This document shows positions 7,239 to 16,538 of a stretch of 64,000 nt of DNA, piece after piece. The DNA is from Photobacterium indicum (GTDB lineage: Bacteria; Pseudomonadota; Gammaproteobacteria; Enterobacterales; Vibrionaceae). The notes under the pieces were generated by a model. That model saw only the letters and a program-made list of their open reading frames with translations, was not told the origin of the DNA and ran no database searches. Every line of letters starts with the position of its first letter. Position 1 is the stretch's first letter. The position numbers and the translations under genes were made by a program. The DNA is taken from positions 930,001-994,000 of the forward strand of contig NZ_PYOC01000001.1 of NCBI RefSeq assembly GCF_003026215.1, given 5' to 3'.

Positions 7239-8924
7239 TTATAGCGCAGTACGCTTGTATTTTAAGTATTCCGGCTTCCAGAAATAACTTTCTATTTTTT
7301 CAAGTAATTGCTCTTCTGTACGTTGGGGCGCTTTATTTTGCTCAACAGCTTTTTTGGCCACGGCCAGAGCAATACAGTGAGAAACCTGATGGATATCTTT
7401 TAAAGGGGGCAGCAAAGCACCATTGCCACTTTGGGCAAGCGGTGAACATTCGGCTAAAACACGGCTACTCTCCATCAACATTTCATCCGTGACACGGGTC
7501 GCGCCGGATGCCAGAACACCAAGACCAATGCCAGGAAAAATATAACTGTTGTTGCACTGGGCGATAGGATAGGTTTTGTCATTAAAAATAACAGGATCAA
7601 ATGGGCTGCCTGTTGCGATCAGTGCATCACCTTCTGTCCAGCGAATAATGTCTGAAGGTGTTGCTTCAACGCGGCTGGTAGGGTTTGATAGCGGAAGCAC
7701 AATCGGGCGCTTACAGTGGGCATGCATTTCCATGATCACCTCTTGGCTGAACAGGCCGGGAACACCGGAAACCCCGATCAGGACTGTTGGCTTGCCATTG
7801 CTTACTACATCTAGCAGCGAAATGTTACCAGTCTCATTCCACTGACTGACGCTGGCACTTTTCTGGGCTAACTTTTGCTGGAAGTCTAGTAGGTTTTGCA
7901 TGTTGTCGGTTAGTAGTCCCCAGCGGTCAACCATAAAGATACGCGCGCGCGCAGCACTGTCACTTAGCCCTTCGGCGATCATCTGTGCCACAATGGCCTC
8001 AGCAATCCCGCAACCAGCTGAACCAGCACCAACAAAGGTAATACGTTGTTCGGAAAGTTCGGAACCGGCGGCCTTGCAGGCGGCAAGTAAGCTGCCTACG
8101 GTAACAGCGGCTGTTCCTTGAATATCATCATTGAAGCAGCACACTTTATCTTTATAACGGTTGAGTAGAGGCATGGCATTTTTCTGAGCAAAATCTTCGA
8201 ACTGAATTAATGCATTTGGCCAGCGGCTCTTTACTGCCTGAATAAATTCTTCTACAAAGTCATCATACTCCTGCCCGGTAATGCGTGGATGGCGCCATCC
8301 CATATACATAGGGTCTGATAAAAGTTGAGTATTATTGGTGCCAACATCCAATACGATTGGCAAGGTGTTGGCAGGATTGATACCACCACAAGCGGTATAT
8401 AGGGCCAGTTTGCCGATAGGAATACCCATGCCGCCAATGCCTTGGTCGCCCAGACCAAGAATACGTTCGCCATCGGTAATAACGATAATCTTCACATCCT
8501 GACGAGCGGCGTTGTTTAAGATGTCAACGATGTTGCCTTTATCGGGGTAGCCAAGGAACAGACCACGGCCACGACGATAAATATTGGAAAATTTTTCGCA
8601 AGCAGCACCTACCGTCGGGGTATAAATGATCGGCATCATTTCTTCGATATGATTATCAATCAAACGATAGTAGAGAGTCTCGTTGGTGTCTTGAATATTG
8701 CGTAGGTAGATATGCTTATCCATATCATCATTGAAAGTTTGATATTGGCTGTATGCCCTTTCTTCCTGTTCGGTAATGGACTCGATTGCTGCTGGTAGCA
8801 GTCCCATCAGGCTGAAGTTTTGTCTCTCTTCCGGCGAAAATGCACTGCCTTTGTTGAGTAGGGCATTTTCTAGCAGAGTAGGGCCTGCATAAGGGAGGTA
8901 TAACGTTTTATTATTTTCGTACAT
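7239..8924 (-). CDS. maeA: NAD-dependent malic enzyme
   Basis: A 561-residue malate dehydrogenase (oxaloacetate-decarboxylating) of the large MaeA/SfcA type (E. coli MaeA has 565), converting malate to pyruvate and CO2 with NAD+. Recognisable are [17 protein letters not shown] (catalytic Tyr region), [25 protein letters not shown] (Lys of the active site and first dinucleotide-type loop), [11 protein letters not shown] (metal-binding Asp) and [14 protein letters not shown] (NAD-binding Rossmann loop). It starts 85 bp downstream of the symporter gene on the same strand, with an AGGAT ribosome binding site, so the pair probably forms an operon that imports a C4 acid and funnels it to pyruvate. 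Convergent with ppaC. Confidence 0.95.
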   Translation of the reverse strand: MYENNKTLYLPYAGPTLLENALLNKGSAFSPEERQNFSLMGLLPAAIESITEQEERAYSQYQTFNDDMDKHIYLRNIQDTNETLYYRLIDNHIEEMMPIIYTPTVGAACEKFSNIYRRGRGLFLGYPDKGNIVDILNNAARQDVKIIVITDGERILGLGDQGIGGMGIPIGKLALYTACGGINPANTLPIVLDVGTNNTQLLSDPMYMGWRHPRITGQEYDDFVEEFIQAVKSRWPNALIQFEDFAQKNAMPLLNRYKDKVCCFNDDIQGTAAVTVGSLLAACKAAGSELSEQRITFVGAGSAGCGIAEAIVAQMIAEGLSDSAARARIFMVDRWGLLTDNMQNLLDFQQKLAQKSASVSQWNETGNISLLDVVSNGKPTVLIGVSGVPGLFSQEVIMEMHAHCKRPIVLPLSNPTSRVEATPSDIIRWTEGDALIATGSPFDPVIFNDKTYPIAQCNNSYIFPGIGLGVLASGATRVTDEMLMESSRVLAECSPLAQSGNGALLPPLKDIHQVSHCIALAVAKKAVEQNKAPQRTEEQLLEKIESYFWKPEYLKYKRTAL

Positions 8925-9009
8925 TTAACCGCGATCCTGTTTATTTTTAAAATAAGAGTTGCCTGAAACAACTCTTATTGTGATATTCAATGAATAAATT
9001 AAAGCCTGA

Positions 9010-10188
9010 TTAGATTGTTTCTTCTACCAGCTCCAATCCTTCTTCTGCTTCGCCAGACATCTTGTCAATCAACAGGGCAATCACGCCATCACCGGTCACA
9101 TTACAGGCGGTACCAAAACTGTCTTGTGCTAAGTGAAGAACAATTTGCAGTGCAATCATTTCTTCGGTAAAGCCAAGCATTGAGCCAAGCAAGCCGACAG
9201 AAGCCATAACTGCACCACCTGGCGCACCCGGTGCTGCAACCATAGTGATACCTAACATCGCGATAAACGGTAGGGCTTCGAGCAGACTTGGTACAGCACC
9301 TGCACCTGTCATAAGAATGACTGCTACAGCTACACTTGCGATACTGATCACCGAGCCTGACATATGGATGTTGGCACACAATGGCACGACAAAATTGGCA
9401 ATTGAATTTGATACGCCATTGCGTTTAGTTTGTTGCAAAGTGACCGGAACGGTCGCGGCAGAAGACATGGTACCAACAGCGGTAAAGTAGGCTGGCATCA
9501 TGGTACGAAGGATCTTTAATGGGGATTGCTGTATAGCAATACCTGTAGTGATGAACTGGAAGGTCAACCAAACCCAGTGCATGGCGACGACAGCAAGTAA
9601 CACTAGGCTAAAGGTTTGCAAAGTGGCAAATACGGTGCCTTTTACTGTCATATCGGCAAATACACCAGCGATATAAAAAGGTAGTGCCGGAATTAATACT
9701 TTATTTAAAAACAGTTCAATGATATCACGGCCCTGATCACTGACTTTTTTCAGCTGATCAGCTCCGGTTGTGGATATACCCAGACCAAACATGAAGGCAA
9801 TAGTCAACGCCGTCATTATGTTCATTAGTGGCGGAATTTGAATTGCTAAAAATGGAGCGAGAGCGGTTTGAGCCTCGGGCAGTTGGCCTGCCCCCTCAAG
9901 TAAAATAGGGAAGAGGTTCTTGGCTACCATGAACGCAAAAATACCAGCACCTAACGTTGACATATAAGCAAGGCCAACTGTCTTACTCAATAGTTTTCCA
10001 GAGTTTTTTGGCAGGCTTGCTATACCGCTGGTGACATAGAAGAGTATTAATAAGGGGATGGTAAATTTAATTAACTGGCTAACTAAATACTTTACAGTAA
10101 CAAGACTTTGAATAAGTACATCTGGTGCAAACATACCCATCAGTATGCCTACTAATATTCCACACAGTAATTTAATGATTAAGTTCAT
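9010..10188 (-). CDS. Dicarboxylate/amino acid:cation symporter (SDF family)
   Basis: A 392-residue member of the DAACS (SDF) family of Na+ or H+-coupled carriers for C4-dicarboxylates or acidic and neutral amino acids. About eight hydrophobic helices are seen. Family hallmarks include the serine-rich hairpin region (AVGTMSSAATVPVTL), the GAPGGAVMAS stretch and QDSFGTACNVTGDG with the conserved substrate-binding Asp/Asn near the C-terminus. I start at ATG 10188 (MNLIIKLLCGIL) because AAAGG lies just upstream; the longer frame to 10290 would add 34 polar residues without a better site. Upstream of maeA, near aspA and a LysR gene, so aspartate, malate or fumarate is the probable substrate. Confidence 0.88.
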   Translation of the reverse strand: MNLIIKLLCGILVGILMGMFAPDVLIQSLVTVKYLVSQLIKFTIPLLILFYVTSGIASLPKNSGKLLSKTVGLAYMSTLGAGIFAFMVAKNLFPILLEGAGQLPEAQTALAPFLAIQIPPLMNIMTALTIAFMFGLGISTTGADQLKKVSDQGRDIIELFLNKVLIPALPFYIAGVFADMTVKGTVFATLQTFSLVLLAVVAMHWVWLTFQFITTGIAIQQSPLKILRTMMPAYFTAVGTMSSAATVPVTLQQTKRNGVSNSIANFVVPLCANIHMSGSVISIASVAVAVILMTGAGAVPSLLEALPFIAMLGITMVAAPGAPGGAVMASVGLLGSMLGFTEEMIALQIVLHLAQDSFGTACNVTGDGVIALLIDKMSGEAEEGLELVEETI

Positions 10189-10573
10189 TTTATTGACCTT
10201 TAATTTATTAGGATACGAGTTTCTTATAATAATATGTTGACTTGTTTCTAATTTGGATCGAGAGGTTAATATTGAATCTGTTTTTATCACTCATTGCATT
10301 TGTTAATACAATGGTTGTGTTTTTCTTATAATGTTACAACTGGATATTATTATTATCTGTCATTCTTGGGAAATGCTGAAAAGAAAGACTTGGTTATTAA
10401 TAAGCATCAGACTAAATTTAAAGTATGCGATCAACTTAATAGACAAATGCTCATAACTAATTGATCCTTACTGCCACCGGCTAATGGCCTATAATTCTAT
10501 ATAAGCACTTATTTTCATAAAGGGTGATTTTGGATTATGACGGCAGTAGAATTTATAGTATTGAGGAAGATTA
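10189..10573. promoter_or_regulatory. Divergent control region, symporter/LysR
   Basis: A 385-bp AT-rich gap between the leftward symporter-maeA operon and the rightward LysR gene. LysR regulators usually bind such a shared region. I see no perfect T-N11-A dyad that I would defend. No gene or RNA recognised. Confidence 0.4.
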
Positions 10574-11473
10574 ATGAAAAATATAGAAACAAAATGGCTA
10601 CAAGATTTTCTTATTCTTGCTGAACTACAAAATTTTTCCCATGCAGCTACTGTCCGCAATGTTACTCAACCTGCATTTAGCCGACGAATAAAATCGCTTG
10701 AAGCAGAATTAGGTTTAATCTTGATTGATCGCAGTAAATCACCTATCGAACTGACGTTATGCGGGAAGCAGTTTAAAACCACAGCGCAATCTATTATTCA
10801 TCAAATAGATGAAGAAGTTAGTCGTTTAGCAGGAAGCTCTTTTCATGGTAGGCATACTGTGCGGTTGAGCTCTGCACACTCCGTTGCTATCAGCTTGCTG
10901 CCTAAATTACATTCTTGTCTGTTTAACCCAAAATTGAATACAAGTTTATCTGTTGATGCCAATGAAGTTGATGATGCCGTTGAATTACTCATAGACGGAA
11001 AGTGCGACTTTTTATTCTCATTTTATGAAGATAGGCTGCAAGTTGCCCCGTATCGATCAATATATCTTGGCCGTAGTTTTTTGTATTGCGTTTCAGCTGT
11101 GGATGAAAGTGGAAATACGCTCTATGACCTGGAAAATAATGATGATGTCCCATGTTTGAATTATACTCCTGAGAGCTATATGGGAAGAGCGCTTCATCGA
11201 GCCAATGCCAAACTTACCCCTAATACGGTATGTTCATCTTCAATGACTGATTTTATTAAGGCTTTAGTTTTGCAAGGTAAAGGAATTAGTTGGCTTCCTG
11301 ATTATGCAATAAAAGAAGAGTTAGCATCTGGCCAATTGAAAATATTAACAGAGAGAGAGCCAGTTCCATTAGATCTGTATGTTTATCGCTATTATTCTAA
11401 GCTGCACTCATCATGTGAAGTTATGTGGAACGAGTTAAGTAAAGTGAGCCCGATAAAAGAGTTGAATGGCTAA
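10574..11473 (+). CDS. LysR-family regulator, HypT/YjiE-like
   Basis: A 299-residue LysR-type transcription factor. The N-terminal winged HTH reads ETKWLQDFLILAELQNFSHAATVRNVTQPAFSRRIKSLE, and the opening ETKWL.DFL plus RNV.QPAFSRRI is characteristic of the HypT/YjiE branch. The rest is a two-lobed effector domain (about 90-295). It is divergent from the symporter-maeA operon and convergent with aspA, so the likely job is control of C4-dicarboxylate/aspartate uptake and use. HypT of E. coli answers to hypochlorite through methionine oxidation; whether this protein does so is not visible. It shares a bidirectional terminator with aspA. Confidence 0.88.
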   Translation: MKNIETKWLQDFLILAELQNFSHAATVRNVTQPAFSRRIKSLEAELGLILIDRSKSPIELTLCGKQFKTTAQSIIHQIDEEVSRLAGSSFHGRHTVRLSSAHSVAISLLPKLHSCLFNPKLNTSLSVDANEVDDAVELLIDGKCDFLFSFYEDRLQVAPYRSIYLGRSFLYCVSAVDESGNTLYDLENNDDVPCLNYTPESYMGRALHRANAKLTPNTVCSSSMTDFIKALVLQGKGISWLPDYAIKEELASGQLKILTEREPVPLDLYVYRYYSKLHSSCEVMWNELSKVSPIKELNG

Positions 11474-11562
11474 TTAACAGGTGAAGTTTAAACTTCCATC
11501 AAGCATGAAAGCGTTTATTTGGAATATATAGGCTCAATGCAAGCTAAGGGAAAGAATTAATT

Positions 11563-11587
11563 AAAAGGGCTAGTATCTAGCCCTTTT
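11563..11587. terminator. Bidirectional terminator, LysR/aspA
   Basis: AAAAGGGCTAG, loop TAT, CTAGCCCTTTT: perfect 11-bp stem with A-run and T-run, serving both convergent genes. Confidence 0.9.
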
Positions 11588-11613
11588 ATTGTTGGTGTTA
11601 TTTCTAATCTATA

Positions 11614-13044
11614 TTAGTTATATAGTTTTGCTTTGTATTCAGGGTGCATCAAGTTTTGCACGGAGAATATTTCGTCCAAGTGTTCTTCTGTTAGTAGCTT
11701 GCGTTCCAATATCACTTCTTTAACACTTTTACCTGAATCAGCACAGATTTTACCGACAATATCACCTTCGTGGTGGCCAATAAACGGGTTCAGGTAGGTA
11801 ACGATACCGATAGAGTTAAAGACGAAGCTTTCGCACACTTCTTTGTTTACTGTGATCCCTTTGATGCATTTGTCGGCAAGGTTAATACAAGCATTGTTCA
11901 GCAATTCAATGGATTCAAAAATAGCCTGACCGATCACCGGTTCCATCACATTGAGCTGTAGTTGACCGGCTTCAGCGGCAAATGTGACCGTCGTATCGTT
12001 GCCGATAACTTTAAAGCAAACCTGATTTACCACTTCAGGAATAACCGGGTTAACCTTGGCTGGCATAATCGAAGAGCCGGCCTGCATTTCAGGCAGGTTT
12101 AGTTCGTTAAGACCGGTTCGTGGGCCGGAAGAAAGCAGGCGCAGGTCATTACAGACCTTAGACAGTTTGACTGCCAGACGTTTTAGCGCAGCGTGAACGG
12201 TGATATAGGCACCACAGTCAGAAGTGGCTTCAATCAGATCTTCAGACGGTACACAGTCGAGTCCGGTTGCTTCGGCAAGGTATTTTACAGCCAGCTCCTG
12301 GTAACCCGCAGGTGCATTAAGACCAGTACCAATAGCAGTAGCACCAAGGTTCACTTCCAGAAGCAGAGAGGCTGCATACTTTAGGTTTTTGATTTCTTCT
12401 TTTAGCAAGATGCTGAAAGCATGAAACTCCTGACCCACAGTCATTGGTACGGCGTCTTGCAGTTGGGTTCGGCCCATTTTCAGGATGCCTTGGAACTCCT
12501 CGCTTTTTGCATCGAAGGCTGCTTGAAGATATTCGATTGAACCGATCATCTTGATGATGCTGTTATATACAGCAACACGGAATCCTGTTGGATAGGCGCA
12601 GTTGGTCGACTGGCTCTTGTTCACATGATCGTTCGGGTTGATGATGTGGTACTTGCCCTTTTCGTGACCTTTCAGTTCCAGTGCCACATTGGCGATCACT
12701 TCATTGGCATTCATGTTGACGGAAGTACCGGCACCGCCTTGGTATACATCCGAGATAAACTGATCCATGCATTTTCCGGTATCGATGATCAAGTCGCAGG
12801 CTTCAATAATGTACTTGCCAACATCGCTAGGGATAGTGCCTAGTTCCATGTTTGCTCTGGCGGCTGCTTTTTTAGTAAAAACCATACCGCGAACAAACTC
12901 AGGTACATCTGAAATTGTCATCGATGAGATAGAAAAGTTCTCATAGGCGCGCAGAGAGTGGATCCCGTAATAAGCTGATGACGGAATTTCCAGTTCACCT
13001 AGTAGATCTTCTTCAATACGTACCTTATTAGAGTTGTTGGTCAT
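11614..13044 (-). CDS. aspA: Aspartate ammonia-lyase
   Basis: A 476-residue aspartase converting L-aspartate to fumarate and ammonia; a member of the fumarase/aspartase superfamily. The signature loop [12 protein letters not shown] with the catalytic serine is present, as are [17 protein letters not shown], the [17 protein letters not shown] segment and TGRT-equivalent [13 protein letters not shown]. Length equals E. coli AspA (478), and AspA rather than fumarase C or argininosuccinate lyase is indicated by sequence throughout. Ribosome binding site AAAGG before ATG. With the neighbouring symporter and malic enzyme it outlines aspartate to fumarate to malate to pyruvate; the fumarase step is not encoded here. 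Confidence 0.95.
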   Translation of the reverse strand: MTNNSNKVRIEEDLLGELEIPSSAYYGIHSLRAYENFSISSMTISDVPEFVRGMVFTKKAAARANMELGTIPSDVGKYIIEACDLIIDTGKCMDQFISDVYQGGAGTSVNMNANEVIANVALELKGHEKGKYHIINPNDHVNKSQSTNCAYPTGFRVAVYNSIIKMIGSIEYLQAAFDAKSEEFQGILKMGRTQLQDAVPMTVGQEFHAFSILLKEEIKNLKYAASLLLEVNLGATAIGTGLNAPAGYQELAVKYLAEATGLDCVPSEDLIEATSDCGAYITVHAALKRLAVKLSKVCNDLRLLSSGPRTGLNELNLPEMQAGSSIMPAKVNPVIPEVVNQVCFKVIGNDTTVTFAAEAGQLQLNVMEPVIGQAIFESIELLNNACINLADKCIKGITVNKEVCESFVFNSIGIVTYLNPFIGHHEGDIVGKICADSGKSVKEVILERKLLTEEHLDEIFSVQNLMHPEYKAKLYN

Positions 13045-13241
13045 AGCCGTTACCTTTGATGATGAAAAGACACCGACACAATGGTCTTTTCACAATCCAA
13101 AGTGAAATGCTTAAATGTATGTTACGATACTTTTATTGCATAAGGATGGTATTTATTTAAATAGATCTGAAATCGTAAATTATCCACTAGCTTATTAACT
13201 TCTTGGCCAGAGCTAATTATCACATAGTTATTTTTGTCACG

Positions 13242-13255
13242 TTGATTATCATCGA
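13242..13255 (-). promoter_or_regulatory. Possible FNR-type site upstream of aspA
   Basis: TTGATTATCATCGA differs by one base from the FNR consensus TTGAT-N4-ATCAA. It lies about 200 bp upstream of the aspA start. Aspartase is induced by FNR and CRP in E. coli, which makes the site plausible but not proven. Confidence 0.3.
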
Positions 13256-13337
13256 ATTGGTTTGCTAATATTTCGATTATATATGCTGCTTATTTTTTTT
13301 CTCCAGGATTTTTATAATATTTTCGGTGTTATAATTA

Positions 13338-13358
13338 GCCATCCATTTTATGGATGGC
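13338..13358. repeat. 9-bp perfect hairpin in the aspA-modA gap
   Basis: GCCATCCAT, loop TTT, ATGGATGGC. No T-run follows on either strand, so it is not a canonical terminator. Function unknown. Confidence 0.5.
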
Positions 13359-13373
13359 CCCAACAGCTGTTTC

Positions 13374-13496
13374 TTATACACAAATCCCCAGTTTAGAAAC
13401 TGTTTTTCTTAGCTTCATTTCAATATCACGAACTGCTCCTTTGTTACTAAACCAAGTTGAGTCATTACCCAATGAAGCCTTTAGTATTCGCAGGGC
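13374..13496 (-). pseudogene. Possible gene remnant, 40 codons, no start
   Basis: On the minus strand an open frame bounded by stops encodes a protein-like string (NDSTWFSNKGAVRDIEMKL, then RKTVSKLGICV). No ATG with a ribosome binding site precedes it. It may be the last piece of a lost gene within the otherwise empty 13045-13805 gap. I do not recognise the family. Confidence 0.25.
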
Positions 13497-13755
13497 TTAC
13501 CGACATTAGCTTAATTAACCTCAACTTAGGATAAGAAAGTCTAAAATTAATTGGTTTCAAACGATTAGTCTATTGCGATGATTTTAATGCAGTGAGGCGT
13601 TAAAGGGCACTGCTGAGCGGCTTCAATTATCCCGATCTGAGGTTAAATTAGCCGTCTCTTTTGTTTGTAACGTCAAAATCATACTTCAAAGTATAAAAAT
13701 GCCCTTTTAAGCAGCTGCTAACCACTAAACGTGGTGAGAGCGTTCGTTTTTAATA

Positions 13756-13781
13756 TCGATATGTAGTAAGGTATATATCGA
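13756..13781. promoter_or_regulatory. ModE-like operator upstream of modA
   Basis: TCGATATGTA (13756-13765), six bases, TATATATCGA (13772-13781): an inverted repeat matching the ModE pattern CGnTATATA...TATATAnCG, ending 24 bp before the modA ATG. In E. coli ModE with molybdate bound represses modABC from such a site. No modE gene lies in this window. Confidence 0.7.
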
Positions 13782-13805
13782 ATTGTAAATACTAGAGGAT
13801 AGGAT

Positions 13806-14585
13806 ATGTGGGTAAGTAAGAAACTTAGCGTGTTAGTTGTTTCATTTGCAGCGGCCTTTTCTTCAATTACGCCCGTTCATGCTGCTGAAAAAGTAACGAT
13901 TTTTGCGGCATCGTCATTAACCAATGCAATGAACGAGATTGCGGATATATATCAAGATGAAACTGGAGTGAAAACGGCAATGTCCTTCGCGTCATCTTCG
14001 ACGTTAGCACGCCAAATTGCGCAAGGTGCACCTGCAGATATTTACTTATCTGCTAATAATAAATGGATGGATTATGTGTTTGAACAAGGCGTGATGGATG
14101 CTGATTCTCGACACCAGTTATTAACTAATTCATTAGTAATGGTTGCACCTAAGTCTTATCCTGATGATCATGTAATTATCAACGCGTCTTGGAATATTAA
14201 ACAAGCTTTAGATGGAACTCGTTTAGCAACAGGGGATCCCGCGCATGTTCCTGCAGGGCGCTATACAAAAGAGTCGCTAGAAAATTTAGGGTTATGGCAA
14301 CAAGCTGAACCTTTGTTAGCAAGAGCGAACAATGTAAGAGGGGCACTTGCATTGGTAGAGCGTGAAGAAGCGTTACTTGGCATGGTGTATAAGACAGATG
14401 CGTTAGTCTCTAAAAAAGTAAAAATTGTTGCTGATATTCCTGAATCATCACATGTACCTATTGAATACCCTGTTGCTATTGTTAAAGATAAGTCACGAAA
14501 AGCAGTTATCGACTTTTATCAATTCCTTCAGTCTAAACAGGCAATTGATGTGTTTACTGAGTACGGCTTTGGTGTAAATAAATAA
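13806..14585 (+). CDS. modA: Molybdate-binding periplasmic protein
   Basis: A 259-residue solute-binding protein of the molybdate ABC importer. Sec signal peptide at the N-terminus (hydrophobic to VVSFAAAFSSITPVHA, cleavage before AEKVTIF). The mature part shows the ModA pattern: IFAASSLTNAMNEIA, FASSSTLARQIAQGAPADIYLSA, the PAGRYTKESL loop and a C-terminal EYPVAIVKD. First gene of modABC, 38 bp upstream of modB, preceded by a ModE-like operator. Confidence 0.95.
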   Translation: MWVSKKLSVLVVSFAAAFSSITPVHAAEKVTIFAASSLTNAMNEIADIYQDETGVKTAMSFASSSTLARQIAQGAPADIYLSANNKWMDYVFEQGVMDADSRHQLLTNSLVMVAPKSYPDDHVIINASWNIKQALDGTRLATGDPAHVPAGRYTKESLENLGLWQQAEPLLARANNVRGALALVEREEALLGMVYKTDALVSKKVKIVADIPESSHVPIEYPVAIVKDKSRKAVIDFYQFLQSKQAIDVFTEYGFGVNK

Positions 14586-14623
14586 TCGTTTATGTTCAAA
14601 AATGATGTTGGGGTTAGAATTGA

Positions 14624-15316
14624 GTGTTAACTGAATATGAGTTACAAGCACTATTACTGAGCTTGAAAATTGCAGGCATAGCGGTGTTGTTTAGCCTGCC
14701 ATTTGGTATTTTATGTGCTTGGGTGTTGGCTCGTTGCCAGTTTATTGGTAAGTCGATGTTAGATGGATTAATACATCTTCCTTTAGTGCTACCACCTGTA
14801 GTTATTGGCTATGTGCTTTTGCTCACCATGGGTCGCCAAGGTGTGCTAGGGAAATGGTTATATGAATGGTTCGGGCTTACGTTTAGCTTTAGTTGGCGCG
14901 GAGCTGCGTTAGCTGTGGCGGTGGTTTCTTTTCCGTTAATGGTGCGTTCAATTCGATTAGGCTTAGAAAGTGTTGATATAAAACTTGAACAAGCGGCACG
15001 CACTCTGGGCGCTAGCCCGTTAAAAGTCTTTTTCACCATTACGTTACCCCTAGCATTACCGGGCATTTTGACGGGCACCATTTTGGCTTTTGCTCGTGCT
15101 TTGGGTGAGTTTGGTGCCACGATTACCTTTGTGTCAAATATTCCAGGTGAAACACAGACCATTCCACTTGCGATGTATTCCTTTATTGAAACACCAGGAG
15201 CTGAAAATGAAGCTGCTCGTCTCTGTATTATCGCTATTGTCATTGCACTGGCTTCATTGGTTGTGTCTGAATGGTTATCGCGTATTGCTCGAAAGCGTTT
15301 GGAGGCAGCATGCTAA
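14624..15316 (+). CDS. modB: Molybdate ABC transporter permease
   Basis: A 230-residue inner-membrane permease with five to six hydrophobic helices and the EAA loop EQAARTLGASPLKVFFTITLP typical of binding-protein-dependent importers. It aligns by eye with E. coli ModB over its whole length (LHLPLVLPPVVIGY, LGEFGATITFVSNIPGETQT). The start is a GTG at 14624, giving LTEYELQALLLSLKIA, which matches the E. coli N-terminus; no ATG fits as well. Its stop overlaps the modC start (ATGCTAA), so modB and modC are translationally coupled. Confidence 0.95.
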   Translation: MLTEYELQALLLSLKIAGIAVLFSLPFGILCAWVLARCQFIGKSMLDGLIHLPLVLPPVVIGYVLLLTMGRQGVLGKWLYEWFGLTFSFSWRGAALAVAVVSFPLMVRSIRLGLESVDIKLEQAARTLGASPLKVFFTITLPLALPGILTGTILAFARALGEFGATITFVSNIPGETQTIPLAMYSFIETPGAENEAARLCIIAIVIALASLVVSEWLSRIARKRLEAAC

Positions 15317-16461
15317 CAAGTCAGAAAATGTCGCCATTACATGTAGCCACAGTTAAAAAACAAGATCGTATTACTAATGATGTCTTGACCATAAACGTAA
15401 AGCAGAAACTTGGTGATCTTGATCTTGATATGAATGTCGAGCTACCGATGCAAGGGATTACGTCTATATTCGGTCGTTCTGGTGCAGGAAAGACCTCCCT
15501 TATTAATATTCTAAGTGGGTTAACTCGCCCTGATGAAGGCTACATATCGTTGGGAAAACGGGTGTTATACGACAGTACAAATAATGTTTTTCTGCCACCC
15601 GAAAAGCGACGTATTGGTTATGTATTTCAGGATGCTCGATTATTTCCTCACTACACGGTAATGGGAAATTTACATTACGGGTGCGATCATAAAGATCCTG
15701 AGCATTTCAATGATATTGTGACCTTGTTAGGTATTGAACATTTATTAAATCGCTACCCGTCTTCTTTATCGGGTGGGGAAAAACAACGGGTGGCGATTGG
15801 GCGAGCATTACTGATAAAGCCAGACATGCTTTTAATGGATGAACCACTAGCATCGTTAGATTTACCGCGTAAACAGGAACTAATGCCATACCTTGAAATG
15901 TTAGCGAAAGAAGTGAATACCCCGATTGTATACGTTACCCACAGTCTTGATGAAATATTACGTTTGGCTGATCACATGGTAATGATCAACCAAGGGAAAG
16001 TTGTCGTTTCTGGCAATGTTAATAGCGTGTGGGGCTCGCTTGAAATGCGACCTTGGTTACCAGCAAAAGAGCAAAGCTCGCTGTTAACAGCCCGTGTAAA
16101 TCTCAATCACCCTAAATATGCGTTAACGCAAGTCATGCTTAGCCATAATGCCTATTTGTGGGTGAGTCGACTGAATCAAGAACGGGGTGAGTGGATAAGA
16201 GTACGTATTCACTCAAATGATGTTTCTTTAACAAGAGTGAAACCAGAACAAACCAGTATTCGAAATGTGTTACTGGCTCGTATTGATAAAATTCACCACA
16301 TTAAAGATGATCAAAAAGTAGAGATTAAACTGCGAGTTGGTGAAACTCATCTTTGGGCGAATATAACGCTTTGGGCTGCAGATGAATTAGCATTAAAAGT
16401 CGGTGATGAAGTATATGCACAGATCAAAGGTGTGAGTGTAACGAAAGATGATTTAGCGTAA
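15310..16461 (+). CDS. modC: Molybdate ABC transporter ATP-binding protein
   Basis: A 383-residue ATPase energising ModAB. Walker A GRSGAGKTS, Q-loop region FQDARLFPHYTV, signature LSGGEKQRVAIGRALL and Walker B LLMDEPLASLD followed by the H-loop YVTHS are all present. The C-terminal third is a TOBE/MOP domain that binds oxyanion (LLARIDKIHHIKDDQKVEIKL). I start at ATG 15310, preceded by GGAGG and overlapping the modB stop by seven bases. The frame is open further upstream (to 15271) but inside modB. The start is slightly extended compared with E. coli ModC; an alternative ATG is five codons on. Confidence 0.95.
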   Translation: MLTSQKMSPLHVATVKKQDRITNDVLTINVKQKLGDLDLDMNVELPMQGITSIFGRSGAGKTSLINILSGLTRPDEGYISLGKRVLYDSTNNVFLPPEKRRIGYVFQDARLFPHYTVMGNLHYGCDHKDPEHFNDIVTLLGIEHLLNRYPSSLSGGEKQRVAIGRALLIKPDMLLMDEPLASLDLPRKQELMPYLEMLAKEVNTPIVYVTHSLDEILRLADHMVMINQGKVVVSGNVNSVWGSLEMRPWLPAKEQSSLLTARVNLNHPKYALTQVMLSHNAYLWVSRLNQERGEWIRVRIHSNDVSLTRVKPEQTSIRNVLLARIDKIHHIKDDQKVEIKLRVGETHLWANITLWAADELALKVGDEVYAQIKGVSVTKDDLA

Positions 16462-16488
16462 CTCAACACGGCCTAAAGTGATTTGAGA

Positions 16489-16533
16489 AAAAGGGGGGTA
16501 TATTCTTTTTGCCAAGAAGAATATACCCCCTTT
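16489..16533. terminator. Strong bidirectional terminator, modC/DUF1501
   Basis: AAAGGGGGGTATATTCTT, short loop, AAGAATATACCCCCTTT: a stem of about 17 bp with A and T flanks between convergent genes. Confidence 0.9.
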
Positions 16534-16538
16534 GTTTG

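Noticed and set aside
13045..13805. Molybdenum cofactor riboswitch before modA
   Set aside because: No recognisable Moco-element core was seen; the ModE-like palindrome gives enough explanation.
14809..15243. Minus-strand 144-codon frame
   Set aside because: It is wholly inside modB on the other strand and its sequence is a shadow of the permease; modB is certain.
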